From Zoroaster sp. YZ-2022 (Eukaryota; Echinodermata; Asteroidea; Forcipulatida; Zoroasteridae), in contig CM055830.1 of the NCBI GenBank assembly GCA_029582265.1, positions 21,599,365-21,663,364 of the forward strand: a stretch of DNA of 64,000 nt, written 5' to 3'. Below, piece by piece: positions 22,480-34,554 of this stretch. The position numbers were made by a program, and so were the translations under genes. Numbering within the stretch: the stretch's first letter is position 1; every line of letters begins with the position of its first letter. The notes beneath the pieces are model-generated. The model worked only from the letters and a program-made list of their open reading frames with translations. It had not been told where the DNA came from and did not search any database.

Positions 22480-24441
22480 AAAAAGTCATGGATACTTTTA
22501 TTTATTTTTTAAAGGTTCAATTTCAGGGGTGGGATGTGATTTTTGCATTCCCGCCCCCCCCCCCCATTGTATTTATTGATACCAATTTCTTTAACCTGCA
22601 TAAATGTTTTCACCTGAAATCCCTTAAAACGGAGTATTTTTACGGCTTCAAGGCCTACCCCATGTCGTAATAGCTTGCACTATGCACAGAGCACATTATT
22701 GTTATATCACTTTGATGGATAGGGCAGTCATAGTGCGTCGCGTTTGGCATACTTTGCAGTTTATAGGCGTACACTCGGAATATCTCCAGCGATCGTTGGC
22801 TGACAGACGTATACGCGCGCGCATAGTACCGTAAAAATTCCTCCAATAGCCAAGCTAACATTCCGTTCCTATTAGCACGGAGCTTTGTAGCCGATTCCTG
22901 CCCATGTTTTGCCATGTTACTTTATTATATGGGGCAAGGTGATATCGTGGGTAATTATATCAGTAGATTTATATTATATAAATAACGATAATAAATTAAA
23001 TATACAGATTATTTTATCCATATAATAATTTATAAATTGTGTGTATTACTGCATGTTTTAATAAGATATACTTAAACAGATATACATTTAGTTATTACCC
23101 GAACACCACATTACTTACTTATAATCTAAAACCTTAACACTTGATGTGAAGTTGGAGATGGTACAAACATCCTGAAGAAATAATCCAAATATTTCGTCTT
23201 AGAAAACGTAAAATGTACTACACGTCGTAAAGCTGGACAGCAACAATGGGTGCGAGGCTTGGCTTAGCCGTTGTGTTTCCATATTTCGATCTCAGTTGAT
23301 ATTGATTTGAATCGAACCTTCCTGAGCAGCAACAGCTGTAAGTGGGGTTTCTTGTAGAAATCTTTAATCTCTGATGACATTACGAAAGTTTGCTGGCTTT
23401 AATTTTGCATCCTAAAATAATCCAATCAATTCGTATTTCTTTTAATGAAGTTTCACGTACACTTTACATGAGGACCTCCTATTGTTCTCCTCTTTTGCGA
23501 AAGTGCTCACGGCGCAAACCGAATGGGCTGTTTTGCAAGCTCGGGTGATATTTGGAAGTCTCATTCATACCAAATACATCCGAATACAGTTCCAACGATT
23601 ACCGAAACAGGCCACGTTTGCGGGTGAAATTATGCCTCATATTTCAAGTTTTCGCAATTTTTCGAACTGAACGTGCTACACGAATACTTATAAATATATT
23701 TTCTACACTGCAAGTTTAAGATATCCATAATTAATCGGGATCACCTTTTGATTGACGCATTTCTGTGGGGCACCGTTTTGATTTTGCCGGTGCATGGCCG
23801 ATATTAAGCCAAGAATTTGACCGCGGATATGTGGTCTCCCATAGAAATTTCGAAGCTTGTGACAGATTTTGAAGTTCCAAATAAATTTTATTGAATAATA
23901 AAGTGAGAAATAATGTGTTTAAATAGGAATGTTTTGTGATTTTAAAAAATGTGAACGGGGAGTAAGTTTTACACGGAATAGCAGGAAATGCAACACGTGA
24001 TCCGTATCACTCATTGATTGGAAGGTCACCGTTTTGGCTGTTCCGCCTATTGAACTTACTCCAACTATGACGGGCTCGTGAAAGAACAATATTTTATGTA
24101 AACTCTTACAGGACAAAACACAAATACATTTGTGAAAGATGTCTTTAAAATTTCAGTATTGCATTATTATGAATGGATTTGGAGATATAACATATTAAAA
24201 TAGACACAAAGAATCAGTTTAGACGTTTTCACTCACGGTGCCACGCTTATATAGTAAAGTTCCATTGCATTTTTTCAGGAAGGACCCCAAATATTAATTA
24301 CTTAAAATTTGAACCGTTTCATCAATTTGTTTATTTTTTTAGTTTGTTTGATTTTTTGGCCCTTTCAATCAATATGAGTTTTGTACAGAAACAAGGAATT
24401 TGAATTTTGGGTCTAACATCCCTACAAATTGTAGTGTTGTT
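22480..24441. other. no gene supported
   Basis: Contains an 86-codon minus-strand open stretch (22655-22915, beginning MAKHGQESATKLRANRNG) and a plus-strand one at 23482-23670 that is also open in the right arm. Neither has flanking splice signals or a domain I recognise. The 'cgcgcgcg' tract near 22812 is the only GC-rich point. Confidence 0.35.
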
Positions 24442-24702
24442 TACTAAAAACAATTTAGGGAACACCGGATTTGTAACATCAAATAGGTTTGAAATGTTCC
24501 ATGAACCGGGATTTTCATTTGCAACCCCCTCTCTCTTTCAGTAGTCATGTCATGAAATGTGTAATCACTACATGCATCCTTTATCATCTGTTTCATTGTG
24601 CAGTTGTTTTCATCAATTTTGTGAAACATTGTGTTTATCTGAAATAAATGATCTTGCTTTAACTGAGATTATTCGGTGTTCCCTAAATTGTTTTGAGTAG
24701 TA
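24442..24702. mobile_element. 260-bp MITE, TA target site, left-arm copy
   Basis: Same element as 15911-16160, with 'aacaatttagggaacaccgg' at the left and 'aaattgttttgagtagta' at the right. The left TIR has lost bases ('ttactaaaaac' instead of 'ttactactcaaaac'), whereas the right-arm copy at 59259-59522 keeps both TIRs whole. Confidence 0.85.
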
Positions 24703-24846
24703 TAGTATTGGTTCAAAAAGAGTAATCATACTCTTATAAAGCAATTTTTCAAAGTAAGTAAAGACTGTTTGCGGTGGCATCATGTAAAAATTATCTTTTG
24801 AGTAGTAAATAGGTAAAACTTGTAGCTTTGCATGGTGAGGAGGATA

Positions 24847-25286
24847 AGTAAGACTGATTGCGGTGACACCATGTAAATTCTCAATTAAGTAGTATTTGGA
24901 CCACTACGGACTGAAGGATCTTCTATATCCAAAGTCCACAACCCACCCAGACTGAGGGATCTCCTATATCCTAAGTCAACCACCTCCTTCCCCGTGCTTG
25001 CCAACAACTGGATTCGGTTCAGTGAGCACACACTCCTTCCCCCAACTCCTAGGATCCTAGTCCCAACAGTTCCCGCCTGCACGCCTCAACGAACTAATCC
25101 TCCGGCATCCTGTCATCGCGTAATCCTCCAGCAGCCGACTTAAGCAGCAGCATTTCCCAGAGTCCGGCATTCTCCCGAGGACGATCAGAGCACACTGATC
25201 GAAACGTCGGTTATTGCCTCAGTTCTTTTCAGAACTATTACTACTCAATTGAGAATTTCACATGGTGTCACCGCAATTAGTCTTAC
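24847..25286. mobile_element. fold-back element with 45-bp TIRs and hammerhead-like motif, left arm
   Basis: The ends 'agtaagactgattgcggtga' and 'tcaccgcaattagtcttact' are inverted repeats that extend about 45 bases inward to 'ctcaattgagtagta'. An extra degenerate end sits just outside at 24760-24820. Inside lie two copies of 'ggatataggagatcc' type, then 'gactaggatcctag' and the motif at 25175-25205: CCGAGGA, C, stem GATCAG/CTGATC, GAAAC. Such GAAACGTCG-containing terminal sequences are known from Penelope-like elements, some of which carry hammerhead ribozymes. No protein-coding part remains here. Confidence 0.6.
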
Positions 25287-26039
25287 TGAGTAGTAAATAG
25301 TTCTTAAAAGAATCGGCTGAATATAACTCGTTTCAATCAGTATACTCGAGTCTTAAGTCACCTGCAGTCTAAATGGTACGCAGATCCACCACATTATTCA
25401 GGAAAGCGTAACTATACACAGTACTGGATGAGTAAAGAACGCTGTTTACAAAATAAATTCTGCGTCAAACAAACTACATAGAAGAGGCAGACATGTTGAC
25501 CTTCACAAAGTCCATCTATTGTGTATATCATATGGACTGTCTGCACACGGAACACCTCAAGTGTTAATTATTTATAAATGTCACCTACTGTAACGGGCAG
25601 ACGGCATAGTACAGGCCTGGGTTGTATTGTCGCTTAGAAGAGGAAACACGAATGAGTATTCTCAGAGATTTGACAGACCAAGGTGTTTCTTTATAATGAC
25701 TGATGAACAAAATAAAAAAATTAAATAAATAAATACAGATAAAAAAAAACATTCTACCTTGGATCTAAAGTCCTGAAATATACTATATTTCTTAAAATTC
25801 TAAAGTAAATATTCAAACATGATTGAAGATTGAAGTCTGCCACCCTCCTGTATTTGCACTGACCTAGAGGAATCGAGCTCCTGGGTGAACACTAACATCT
25901 GCTGGACAAGAGTTGAGCGAACGTGGGCGTTTATAAATACAAAACACGTAGTCCTATGAATATAGATCAAACTATTCCAGTTGGGGATCGAACACCGATC
26001 TTGTGAATGACAGTCAGAATACCACTAAAATACCAAGTT
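25287..26039. other. no gene seen
   Basis: Unremarkable AT-rich sequence shared with 57930-58660 in the right arm. Confidence 0.4.
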
Positions 26040-26342
26040 TTTGTTGGGTAATACTTTTGCAGCTCATTTCCTGAGCTAATTTAATCAAAAATAAAGATCC
26101 CATGACTCCCAGTGTCTGTTAGAAATACTTACCACCATACTAGCGAGGATTGCTGCTGGGTATTACACTTTTGCAGTCGGTTATCTGAGCCAGTGGAATT
26201 GCTCATACATAAAAAGGCTGTCCTAACATAAGAAGACTTTTAAAAGACATACCCAGATATACTTACCACTATATTACCGAGGATTGCTGTTGGTAAGATC
26301 ATTGCAGTTCATTTCCTGAGCCAATTGAATTCTACCTCACAA
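26040..26342. repeat. three tandem copies of a ~125-bp unit, left arm
   Basis: Each copy contains 'gcgaggattgctgctgggta', 'ttttgcag(c/t)...tcctgagcca(a/g)t' and 'acttaccac(c/t)ata'. Copies start near 26040, 26140 and 26265. The right arm has the same three copies at 57596-57920. Confidence 0.7.
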
Positions 26343-26603
26343 TTACGTACATTCGGAACACGTGACATTGTATTGTCCTGGTAGGAACATACGACGCATT
26401 TAAAGCATAACAAAGCAAAGTGATTACGACCCTATGCTAGTGTTACGAATCTTACCATTTGATTTTGATAAATATTAGCGCCCTCTATTTCCTCCTTTCA
26501 CTATTAAATATTTTGCTTATGATGCAATTTCAGTCCTCTAATTCCCAGGGATTGATTCCCCGGGAGGATTGTTTTCCCCGGACCCTCGATTATCCACTAT
26601 GAA

Positions 26604-26822
26604 TATGCAATCCTTACAAGGCCGCTGCACTTTTGCTTCTGCCACCAGGTGCGATGCCTACGCGACCAGCCCAGCAAGCTTCCCCAGCAGACTACCACGT
26701 TCCGGCCGTCGCGATCGCACTTGCCTGCACACTACGCTCAGTTCGACTGTGGTTGAACATTGGTTCTTCTTTAACATTTCCTGTTCTCTTCCTTACAGTT
26801 GCTCTCTTGGAGGAGAGGCTCA
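26604..26822 (+). pseudogene. 3' end of an LTR-retrotransposon pol gene (Gypsy-like), eroded
   Basis: The right-arm copy reads MPTRPAQQAPQQTTRSGRRV then HLPAHYAQFDCG and a stop, the usual basic TTRSGR-type tail of Gypsy polyproteins. The left copy is frameshifted after MPTRPAQQAS. A purine-rich tract (ggaggagaggct; in the right arm ggaggggg) follows, then the LTR at 26823. Everything upstream of this tail is missing. Confidence 0.45.
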
Positions 26823-27200
26823 TGTGGTGACTACCGGTACCTTACTTTCATGTATATTTTTTGTAAATATGTTACATCACGTGATGCGAAAGGCCAATCA
26901 ACGCGCCAGCTTTACTCATCACTGTTTTCTCACACTGCAGTACGCTGCTGATGCTGTATATATACGTTGTTTTCTTCATTGACTTTTTTTACATGGTTTT
27001 CGCCACACATGTGTTTTGGATATTCCCTTTGCCTTTTTGGATTGTGAGTTTCATACATGCACTTTCGTCTGAATATTTTACCGCTTTCGGCGCACTTTTT
27101 TGAGGAGTTCATAAGTTAACTGTTAATCGTCATTGTATATCGTCTTTTGTTCGTTCGTGTCTGTACTGTGCTTTGGCAGAAAAGAACAATCCACGACACA
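26823..27200 (+). mobile_element. putative LTR remnant, left arm
   Basis: Starts TGTGGTGAC right after the purine tract and ends near 'cacgacaca' (TG...CA). It contains a TATA-like 'gctgtatatata' near 26955. The counterpart is 56781-57119. The second LTR and the target duplication are not visible, so the boundaries are estimates. Confidence 0.4.
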
Positions 27201-29786
27201 TAATACTCAGTCTGAGGATACATGTGCTATGCCATGCTCTCCAGTTTTCCCAGCCGACCAAACCCTGCGCCATTCTTCAGAATCGAACAAGAGAGTTGAG
27301 TTGGGTTTAGAAATCTTCCGTTGGATAAACATTTTCCATTGTTATTTGGGGTAAAACCAACTAAAGATCAAAAACCCAAAAAACACAATGGACTTGAACT
27401 GTACATCAGAAACTTGTATTGCCTTAATTAAAACCAATGTCTTATCTGAGTTTATTTTTTTATTGGCCCCTAATTGTGTTATTGAACATTACATTCAAGG
27501 AGGACTGACAAGTATTAAGTCAGGTCAGGTCAAGGTAGAACAGTTTATGAGAAAGTTGTTTTATTTATTATTATTTTTTACATTTAAGAACTGTAATAAA
27601 TATTCCTCACTAAAAAAGGTGTGACATAGGAGGGAAATTTGTTTCTTTTTTCATGTTTTTGTTTGTTGTTGCTGTAAAGTTCTTGTGGATTTCATAGCAA
27701 AGATTAAACAATTGTCTGGGTACTTTAGAAATTACATGAGATAATCTTCAGGATTGCCCAGACATATGTCACGGGGACAAACAATTTATCATAAATTGGT
27801 TTGGAAGGTATATACTAAAAAAGATAAACCCCAAATTGTATTTCTTCATTTCTAATCCTGCCTAAAATGTATTTTTTCACCACCATTTGATTTCCTGTGA
27901 ATAATTAATGGTTACGGATGTAAATTAAACAATAGTAGGTAATTTTTTCGTCTCTTCTGAAGCCCCGCTACTGTTTTTTCACTTTGACATATTTTAATTG
28001 TTTTAAATTAACCTGTAGCAATACCCTGATTCTTTTCTCTTTTACCGCAAATCTCTCCATAAAGGATGCTGCAGCTTGAGAATGTCACAAATGTTCTTGT
28101 GATAAACTTTGAGTTTGTGAGAAAGGAAAAAACTAATGTGATATTTTACCTTCTCTCTCTCCTGGTGGAAAGCAGGTCACATATGGTTCCATAGATGCTC
28201 TCTGGTTTATACCAATAATAAAGGGAACCCTCAAATTGGTTCTTTTCCACATACATGTTGGTAATTTTACAAGTAGGTTATTGCTTACTAAAGTGCAGTG
28301 ACTGAATGATGTGTTTATCTCTGTGGGGAGGGTTTAAGTTAGCCTGAGGCTGTGACAATTCAAAGTACTCAAGAAACTAACTTGTTCTAAATAAATCCTA
28401 CTACTTATCACTTCACATACTGTATAATGAATTTGAATGTTTTAAGTATTACGTATATGGTTTTTAATAGAAAAGTGTAAAAAAAAATAAAGGAAGTCAT
28501 GGTTATTATTGAGTTTACTTGATTACATGTACATCTAAAAGCATTTACAGTTGTATTGAGCACAGTACTTTGGTGTGTGTTCATTTCATACATTATAATG
28601 ATATATAAATAGTTTGACCCATTATTCCCTCACCATAGCAACTTCCAAGCAATTATCACAGGCTCAATTATAAAATATGTTTTAAGACAAACCCATACTG
28701 TATAATTGTAATATTTTGTCAATAAATCATTACTAAAACAATGTCTTATCTGCGTTTTTTTTAATTTTTATTGGTTTGATTACCTTCAAAGGGACCTGAC
28801 ATGTGTATTAAGTCCGGGATTTTAAATGTAAAAGAAAGGAATGTACAAGAGTTAATAGACCTTTATCATCCTACCACCATCATGGTCTGGGTCTGGTCTG
28901 AGTTTCGTGTATACAGTAAAAATAATGAAATAGGGCTTGGCAAAGGTTCCATATACCATTTCCTTTCAGCCTCGTTTTGGTTACATTGGTTTATATGGGA
29001 AAAAAATAAGGTCTACAAGTTGGTTTGCTGTCACAAATCTTTGATGGTTTTGATGGTTCAGCATGCAAGATCAGATGACTGTAGAATGTTCATCACCAAG
29101 AACAACTCCTCTTGCACACCAGTTTGAGTCAAGCATCTGATATCTTCAAAATAGAGTAATGAAATCAAGTATTCCCAATTAAAGGAACTTACAATGTCTT
29201 GTGTGCTTTGAGTGTGTTTTCTAATATACTGTACTTAGTGACAGTAGATGTAATCACATAGTGTCATATAGGCAAACAACAGGTAATCGATACAACATGC
29301 CAAGCCTCAAATCTTTCATAAGGTAAACAAATATTTTAAACATCAATAAAGCACAATGAAGCCTATAAACTGCTGTGGAATGTCAGGCAAACAACTTCTG
29401 ATTAGATATTAGTTAGAGACAATTGTAAAGATAAAATATATAATTTTGCTGCTTGTTGAAGGTATCCACTTATTGAAATTGTTTAAGCCTCTACTTTTGA
29501 GAACACCGAAAAAACCATAAATGTCTGATTTTACACATAACCAATGGTCTAAAGGCTTTAAATTGGATGTACCTTTTGCAATAGGTTGAAAGTATAATTA
29601 TTCGATTATATCAGTGATATTATTATTTATTTATTTTTTATTTTTGTATTTATGTAAAGGTTTTATTGGGGGCTGGGCGATTGCAGGGGTGGGCGATTTG
29701 TCGTGGGTGCTTGGCAAAAGTGGGAGAAAACTGACCCTCATAAGTTTATAATTGTGACAGTTCCCAAGGTGTCCCGTCACGTACAA
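27201..29786. other. no gene; one internal diverged duplication
   Basis: 'caatgtcttatctg(a/c)gttt...attgg' followed by 'gac(t/c)tgacaagtattaagtc' occurs at 27438-27525 and again, diverged, at 28740-28815. These are direct repeats about 1.3 kb apart and are present in both arms. Open stretches in between are not conserved between arms and have no domain. Confidence 0.4.
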
Positions 29787-30125
29787 TAAAGAAAATAATG
29801 TTGGGCATTTTAAAGCGCTTAAACAGGTATCAAAGCGCTGTACATTATACCCTGCTCATCAGGCATAAATCATTCCGAAACCATCTCAGCTCCTAGGGTA
29901 CTTTAGCTCAGTGCTGCCATTTCTCGGCGCATATGGGCTGATAAACCTAACAATCAACTCTGCCTCCACGGGTACCCATTTACTCCTGGGTGGAGAGGAA
30001 GCATTTATGGTAAAGTGTCTTGCTCAAAGGACATAGTACCACGGTCGTAGCCAAGTTCGAACCCACATTCTGACGACTCAGCCATCAGAAACAAATCGAT
30101 ACTAAACCGCTCGACCATGGCACTC
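29787..30125 (-). mobile_element. tRNA-derived SINE, left arm
   Basis: Reverse-strand copy with the tRNA head at 30045-30125 (B box reads ggttcgaac on the minus strand; A box region tggtcgagcgg) and the shared SINE body. It matches 53862-54213. Confidence 0.85.
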
Positions 30126-30298
30126 TAAATGTTGAAGTAAAAACACCACCGTACAAATGAAATTTCTGAAACTTGGCACTGGACAAATTGACCATTTCGA
30201 ATATATGGTCATGCAACACTCGCGGTGCTCGAACTTTATTAAGCGGTTGCGGCCTGCGGCGACCCGCAGTTAATAACTACAATCCCGGGCCCAAAATA

Positions 30299-32649
30299 TA
30301 GGTTTTCCCCGGGCCAATTTCAACAAAAAATCATTCAATTCATCAACACGCTTTCAAATTCACGCGATTTTGATAATTCAATCCAAATTAGGGTTTCTCT
30401 TTCGATATTACCATTCAATTTATTTTTCGTGCACACATGATTTCTTTCTTTTCATTCTATTTCGTTTATAGGCATTCAAAACTACAAGATCACCATTCTT
30501 ATGTTGGAATATCTACACTTTTTCCCATAATAGTTGCAATCAATTCAGAGTCATCGAAGCGCACAGGATTTTGTAGCTGTTGTTTCTTTTCTTTTCGTTT
30601 ATGGGCAATGCATTTCCAACATTTGAGCGTTCAAATTTCAACATGAGTATGATACGGCTGAGTTTAAAAGTGTAATTGTTTTCTTTTACTGGCAGTTTTG
30701 TTCCATGTGTTATGCGTTTCCATGTATGTTTGAGTTTCATTTAAATTCTTGTTGTTTTGTCTTAATTTGTAATAATTGTTCCTTTTGCGTTTGTTACCCC
30801 ATGACTAAACCTTTAAATATTGTTTCACAAAGAGCGGTTAAATAAGGTTAAAAACTTATAAGCTTGCCGTATGAAATTAATACCACAGTGTTGCTTGCTC
30901 TTGTTACTGCCCATTGGTCTTACTTTTTCTTTTCTTTTGGTCGTCTTCTTTATTCGTTTATATTCAGATATGTCAAATTACAAATTAACAAATTTTTTTT
31001 TTTTTATAAACAAAAGCTTATAATTATAAGGGCATCGTTATAAAAAATTAAATATTATTTATTGTTCCTGTGGATTTTTTTCACAAGGTCCTTTTTCTTT
31101 TCTGTTTATTTCGTCTGTAATTCTAACGTTTATCTGAAACTGGTTCTTTAACCCTTCTAATGTTTTTGACTTTGATGCTGAAGCATCTAGGCATATGGTT
31201 TAGCTGTTGTTGTACTGTCTCCGCACTTTCATGAGTTATTTGTCCCACATTCATTGAGCCACTTCTTGAATAAGATCACCCTCCACTGATGGGAATTCAC
31301 TCTCTGTATGTGCTGCGTCCCTGTCCCCTACTCGTAGCTGCCATTCCAGGAGGCCGTCTCTTTGACACCAGCTTTGAATAACACGATAGTACATTTCTGT
31401 CATGTTCAGGAATGGTGAGTAAGATTATTAGACGCTTCAACTGGATCTGCTTGGGTTGATTCTGCTGGGAGCTGGGCGCGTACATGGGGGCTCTGGCATT
31501 GTCGTATTTCAAAAAAAGACTGGCTCCATCTGCAGGGAACATATTTTGCCTCTGAGCTGTGTCAGCCAGAAACTCTTCAAATATTTCTCTCGTAACGGTC
31601 TCAAGGCTATTCCGGTGGTGTACAGGTAATTTTCTCTGAAACAGCAAATGTTACGTTGCAGTTGCGTCCGCGTTGTTAGCGTGTTTCCACGCGTCTCGCT
31701 GGGAATACCCGCCTTTGGGATACCATATTATGTTGTAAGCCAGTTTCGTCGATGAAACGCGGTGGCCGACAACTCGTACTGCATGAACCACTGCGGTACG
31801 TCTACGCATATCAGGTACCTCTGGGCGAGTTGCGGGCATCAGGCACGTCCTCTGCGGTTCAGGGTCGTGAGGCATGCCGTCCCGGGTTCTGGACAATGGT
31901 GCTGGGAGACACGGTTGGTTTGTCTGGTAGAGAGTGGGTTTGGGTTCATCTTTCATCTGGAAATTTAGTGTTGATGAGGGTTGTCGTCCAGCAATCGCTC
32001 CAGCTCATCTGCCTCTCTGGATCTATCTTTGGTGTTGTGTGCCCTCCCGTGAGCAACTTCTCGTGACGACCGGTACGCAGAGTATTGTAGCCGATGGACT
32101 TGCGGTAGATCTCTTGATGCCGGAGTGTTCTGCCAAGTCTAAAGTAGTCCAGCCTGATTGTTCTCGAATGCTTCCCAAACCAGCCTCCTCTATCCTACAT
32201 TATTCACTCTTCTGTAATGACCACGGGCAGCCACCTTTGCTTCGAAATCGTCTATTTACTGAGGAAGATTTGTAACTCGGAACTAGTGTGAAATAGATTT
32301 CTCCTCAAGAATATCCTGCCCTTTATTTGTAAATACAAACCCAGAAAGCCACATATCCACAAACCAATTTGAATGCACACATTTTGGAAAATGGTTGCTC
32401 GTGATGAAATTGAATAGTCGATTCCAGCCTGTTGCTGCTGGCTTTTACGACAAAAGTGAATGAACTTAGCGACCATTTGAGGTAGACTTATTCTTATTTG
32501 TCCGGTGAATGCTCAAGTGTTGAGGTTTGGATGACCTTCTTTAACTGTTGAATGCTGATGAAGCTGAGCATTTATTTTTAACCAAACGAGTGAATGAGCC
32601 GAGTATCCCAAATTGATTATTTTCTCCGGAAAATTGTGGGAAAACCTAT
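30299..32649 (-). mobile_element. Tc1/mariner-type transposon, left-arm copy, degraded
   Basis: The ends 'taggttttccccgggccaat' (30299) and '...gtgggaaaaccta' (32649) are the TIRs of the element that is better preserved at 51361-53680. Subterminal 'attcaatt' motifs remain visible at both ends. Confidence 0.85.
31148..32234 (-). pseudogene. Tc1/mariner-type DDE transposase, frameshifted copy
   Basis: Pieces of the transposase at 51764-52837 are found in several frames: YNIIWYP near 31720, ETVTREIFEEFLADTA near 31580, and a damaged copy of the YDNARPH block near 31490. Multiple single-base indels break the frame. The start position carries GTG, as in the right arm. Breaks may be real or may reflect poor consensus quality on this side. 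Confidence 0.8.
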
Positions 32650-32683
32650 GGATTTGAGACACGTGACAATAAACATACCTCCC

Positions 32684-32735
32684 CTGTCCCCCGCTCCCGC
32701 TCCCCCCGCTCCCCCTCCCCCCCTCCAGCCGGAGC
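32684..32735 (-). repeat. G-run tract with quadruplex potential, left arm
   Basis: The minus strand has many closely spaced runs of three or more G in about 50 bases, 35 bases outside the transposon end. It mirrors 51281-51333. Confidence 0.7.
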
Positions 32736-32939
32736 ACAGACCTTGGAATGAACCAACATTGTCAGGGGGGCCGGGGGGGAACGATTTTACCAATTGTCTA
32801 ATTTTGTAGGGATTTGGAGCGAATGCCCATATTATCCATGGGTTCTTTTCTGTCTTTGTAAATTTTTTTTATCTGTGTTTTATTTTTATTTTATTATACA
32901 GTAGTATTTATTATTTTTACCTGGGGGTGTTTTTGTTTC

Positions 32940-34010
32940 CCAAACAGAAAGGACCCAAAGGTTGAATTAAAGAACTTTTTTTTGGGGAAAATAATAAATA
33001 TTATTGCAGATTTACCTAACGGGGATAAGTACTTTTACTCAGTGTTTCCGAGTGCCGAGAAAAACACACAATGCTTCACGGTGGGATTGAACTCAGATCA
33101 CCGGTTCCAACGCACGTGTCTCAACAACTACAACACTGCGGGCGCGCTGAAGTAGACAGTGGTTGAATTAAAGAACATTGGGAAAAAAACACCAAGATTT
33201 AAGACAAAATAATACAATATTATTGTTGATTTTACCAAATGTGTGACAAGCACTGTATACTTTTTTTTCCGAGTGTGGGAAAAAAATAAATAATTTACTA
33301 GGGTGGACTAACCCTTGACCCCCGCGCCACAACGGGTTTCTTATCCACTTTCCCCTGGTATCCGCCGACAATACCAAGTTCTATGTCGATGGATAATAAA
33401 AAGTTACCACTGACAAAAAAAGTCCCTTTTTTTCTTTTTTGATATGATCACCGTTAATTTCGTAAAAATAACGGAATGAGAGGATGAACAAATTGAAGAT
33501 TTAGGTTTTTTTGGTATCCTAATGTGCCGGTTGAACACAAATTTTTTGGTTATGGACAAAAGGGCGGGGAACCCGTCAGGGTGAACCGTGGGTCCCCCCT
33601 ACAAAAAGTTCTGATCATTGTGTTTTGCGCAAGCCACCTTTCCGTCCTTAAACAATACAACTAATTTTTTATGAATGAATAAATTCCCCCGAAACATGTT
33701 ACCCTTAAAGAGAGTTGTCTTCAACAAAAAGCGTATTAGGTACACAAACAACTTCCTTAAAGGGGGTATTCCTTCTTTATTGTACAGTTAAATGTTCTTT
33801 AATTCAACTTGGCCTACTTCAAGGGGACCAGGTGGTTAGGGGAGACATGTGGGTTGGGAACGCGGTGATCAGGTTTGAATCCACCTAAAACAATTGTGTT
33901 TTTTCCGCAGAACCAGAAACACTGTGCAAAGTATTTATCACATTTGGGAAAACTAAATTTTAAAATTTTTTTTTTTCCCAAATAAATGTTGTTTAACAAC
34001 CTTTGATAAA
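32940..34010. mobile_element. cluster of three tRNA-related SINEs (second family), left arm, degraded
   Basis: Copies at about 32950-33145 (minus), 33160-33380 (minus) and 33800-34010 (plus) correspond to 50815-51022, 50575-50805 and 49828-50042. Each ends in 'ggttgaattaaagaacat'. B boxes are damaged (for example 'ggtttgaatcca' near 33870), and many homopolymers are stretched or bases lost. Confidence 0.65.
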
Positions 34011-34554
34011 TTTCATGAAAACAAACCCCCCCGGGAAAAAAATAGTACATGTTTTAATAAATAAAATAAAAAAGAAATAAAAAAAATTAAAAGGCAGACA
34101 AGAAGGATTGATAAAATGGCTCAAAATTAAAGGGGAAATTTGAAAGTCAGAGCAATGATCATGTCAGAGCAATGATCCCCAAGACACAAGGTTTTTTTTT
34201 TGGTAACATCTGAAAGTTTTTACGAACCCTTTTTACGACCCTCCCTTTTTAGGCCTAGTTTTTTGGTCACCATGTACTACCCGGTGCAACCATAGAGGAA
34301 AAACACTTTCAAAACTAACGTGTATGAGGTTTACTGTAGTACCGTGTTAATTTTTGGGAAAATAACCGTTTTCCTGTAATTGTAGCACACTGTCTGGGGG
34401 GTAGCCAGGTGGGGAAGGGCTGGGGGAAAAACAAAATTTTATGCCCCACGAAAAAACCCAAAATGCCCCAAAGAAAAGAAAAAACCCATACCCCCGTGTG
34501 TTCCCCCCCTAAAACAATCCCCCCACTGAAAAAAAAAATCCCTCACGCCCAAAA

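Noticed and set aside
22655..22915. 86-codon minus-strand frame MAKHGQESATK...
   Set aside because: The right-arm copy is interrupted by an insertion of T and G bases, and no splice or promoter support is visible.
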